Source: an uncultured Eubacteriales bacterium (GTDB lineage: Bacteria; Bacillota; Clostridia; Christensenellales; Aristaeellaceae). Taken from it: 64,000 nucleotides of DNA. A program made the translations under genes and the position numbers. The stretch covers positions 62,001 through 126,000 of the forward strand of contig CADBKQ010000006.1 of NCBI GenBank assembly GCA_902795275.1. The letters are read 5' to 3'. Each line of letters opens with the position of its first letter. Within the stretch, counting starts at the first letter, position 1. Below, piece after piece: positions 63,498-64,000 of this stretch. The notes under the pieces are model-generated. The model was not told where the DNA came from and ran no database searches. It worked only from the letters and a program-made list of their open reading frames with translations.

Positions 63498-64000
63498 TCA
63501 TTTCCTTTCCCTCCATGTCCGCACGCCGACAAGCAGCTTGCTCTCCCCGTCCTCCATGAACGGCGCAATCCGGAGAATGACGTGGATCGGTTCGCCCTTG
63601 ATCATGATCCGGTAATTGGTGATATAGAACCCTTTCTCCCGAATGGCGTTCATGATTTTTTCTTTGGTGAACTGGTCGCGGAAAGGAGCCTGGTCGTCGG
63701 AATACAGGTATTTCGGCGCGTTTTCAATCAGCTGGTTGAAGAAATCGTCGCCCTCCTTCGGCGCGCCGAGGGTGGCGTAATCATCGGAGCACGTATATTC
63801 CACGTAATGATCCGTCGCCGGGTCGATTGTGTACAGGCTCAGGTACCCGTCGGAAAGCGCCATCACCCTCACCAGCGTCGCCCTTTCCCTCTGCATCGCT
63901 TCAAAGTGTTCCTTCTGCTTCATCTGCGCGTCGATATTGCTGATGCCCATAATGATGCGGCTTCCGCCCGGCTGCATCCGCGTGACCTTCATATTCACGT
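63498..64000 (-). CDS. PAS-containing sensor protein, partial (runs off right edge)
   Basis: At least 166 residues, reaching the window edge. The sequence includes SRIIMGISNIDAQMKQKEHFEAMQRERATLVRVMAL, then a PAS-like region YTIDPATDHYVEYTCSDDYATLGAPKEGDDFF and a C terminus LRIAPFMEDGESKLLVGVRTW. It probably continues a larger sensor with further PAS domains upstream. The stop overlaps a short run before the broken GGDEF gene on the same strand, suggesting they were one operon. Confidence 0.7.
   Translation of the reverse strand, partial: VNMKVTRMQPGGSRIIMGISNIDAQMKQKEHFEAMQRERATLVRVMALSDGYLSLYTIDPATDHYVEYTCSDDYATLGAPKEGDDFFNQLIENAPKYLYSDDQAPFRDQFTKEKIMNAIREKGFYITNYRIMIKGEPIHVILRIAPFMEDGESKLLVGVRTWRERK

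Overview
The window suggests a spore-forming, fairly GC-rich member of the Clostridia (Firmicutes) living on plant glycans, probably in a gut or rumen. The spore-former reading rests on spoIIID, yabP, yabQ and a SpoVB-type flippase. The Clostridia reading rests on the yabM-yabN-yabO block, MsmX/LplB/YtcP-type ABC importers, ECF S-components with riboswitches, and strong AGGAGG ribosome binding sites. The plant-glycan reading rests on a cellobiose phosphorylase, a CE1-type esterase, a GH105 unsaturated uronyl hydrolase and a large solute-binding protein. Several secreted proteins share an Ala-Glu signal-peptidase junction. Assignment to a named genus is not possible from sequence alone.

Layout. 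0-9.4 kb: shikimate kinase (partial), spoIIID, a TIM-barrel-like protein of unknown function, a secreted M16C metalloprotease, a QueT-type transporter, an esterase and a PfkB-family sugar-phosphate kinase. 9.4-16.7 kb: cellobiose phosphorylase bracketed by two copies of a 126-bp structured repeat, a heterodimeric ABC exporter, and MscL with a C-terminal zinc ribbon. 16.8-26.7 kb: gyrB-gyrA, a train of hairpins, a Ste24-like protease, then SpoVB-like flippase, yabN (MazG), hbs and rqcP (yabO). 26.9-32.3 kb: ThiT under a TPP riboswitch, a YfbR-like nucleotidase, a frameshifted sortase-anchored surface protein and tRNA-Ala(GGC). 32.4-38.8 kb: a LacI-type sensor/GGDEF protein, a vWA protein, a macro-domain protein, a membrane GGDEF protein and yabQ/yabP. 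38.8-42.3 kb: cobalamin riboswitch and a BtuFCD-type importer, then a GlsB-type membrane protein. 42.5-54 kb: a large leftward carbohydrate importer region with two MsmX-like ATPases, an AraC regulator, a GH105 enzyme, a solute-binding protein, LplB/YtcP permeases and five unassigned small membrane proteins. 54.2-58.5 kb: aldose epimerase, zinc-ribbon protein, ArsC-like protein, RsfS, a NadD-YqeK fusion and an unknown membrane protein. 58.5-64 kb: a ProX-type deacylase and a run of sensory/c-di-GMP genes, one clearly broken.

How it fits together. Extracellular enzymes and the ABC importer would supply oligosaccharides; the phosphorylase, epimerase and PfkB kinase would process them inside. 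MsmX-type ATPases probably energise the LplB/YtcP permeases, and the AraC protein probably controls the divergent ATPase gene. TPP, cobalamin and possibly preQ1 sensing control vitamin and queuosine-precursor uptake.

The most unusual content is intergenic. I see at least four families of structured repeats: (A) two 126-bp multi-hairpin units with compensatory base changes; (B) telomere-like GGGATTA/GGGAATA repeats, mostly as inverted arms, placed at or close to stop codons of leftward genes; (C) a palindrome built on a GGGGGAAACC core; (D) a 300-bp hairpin train after gyrA. Two single-base frameshifts may be real or assembly errors.
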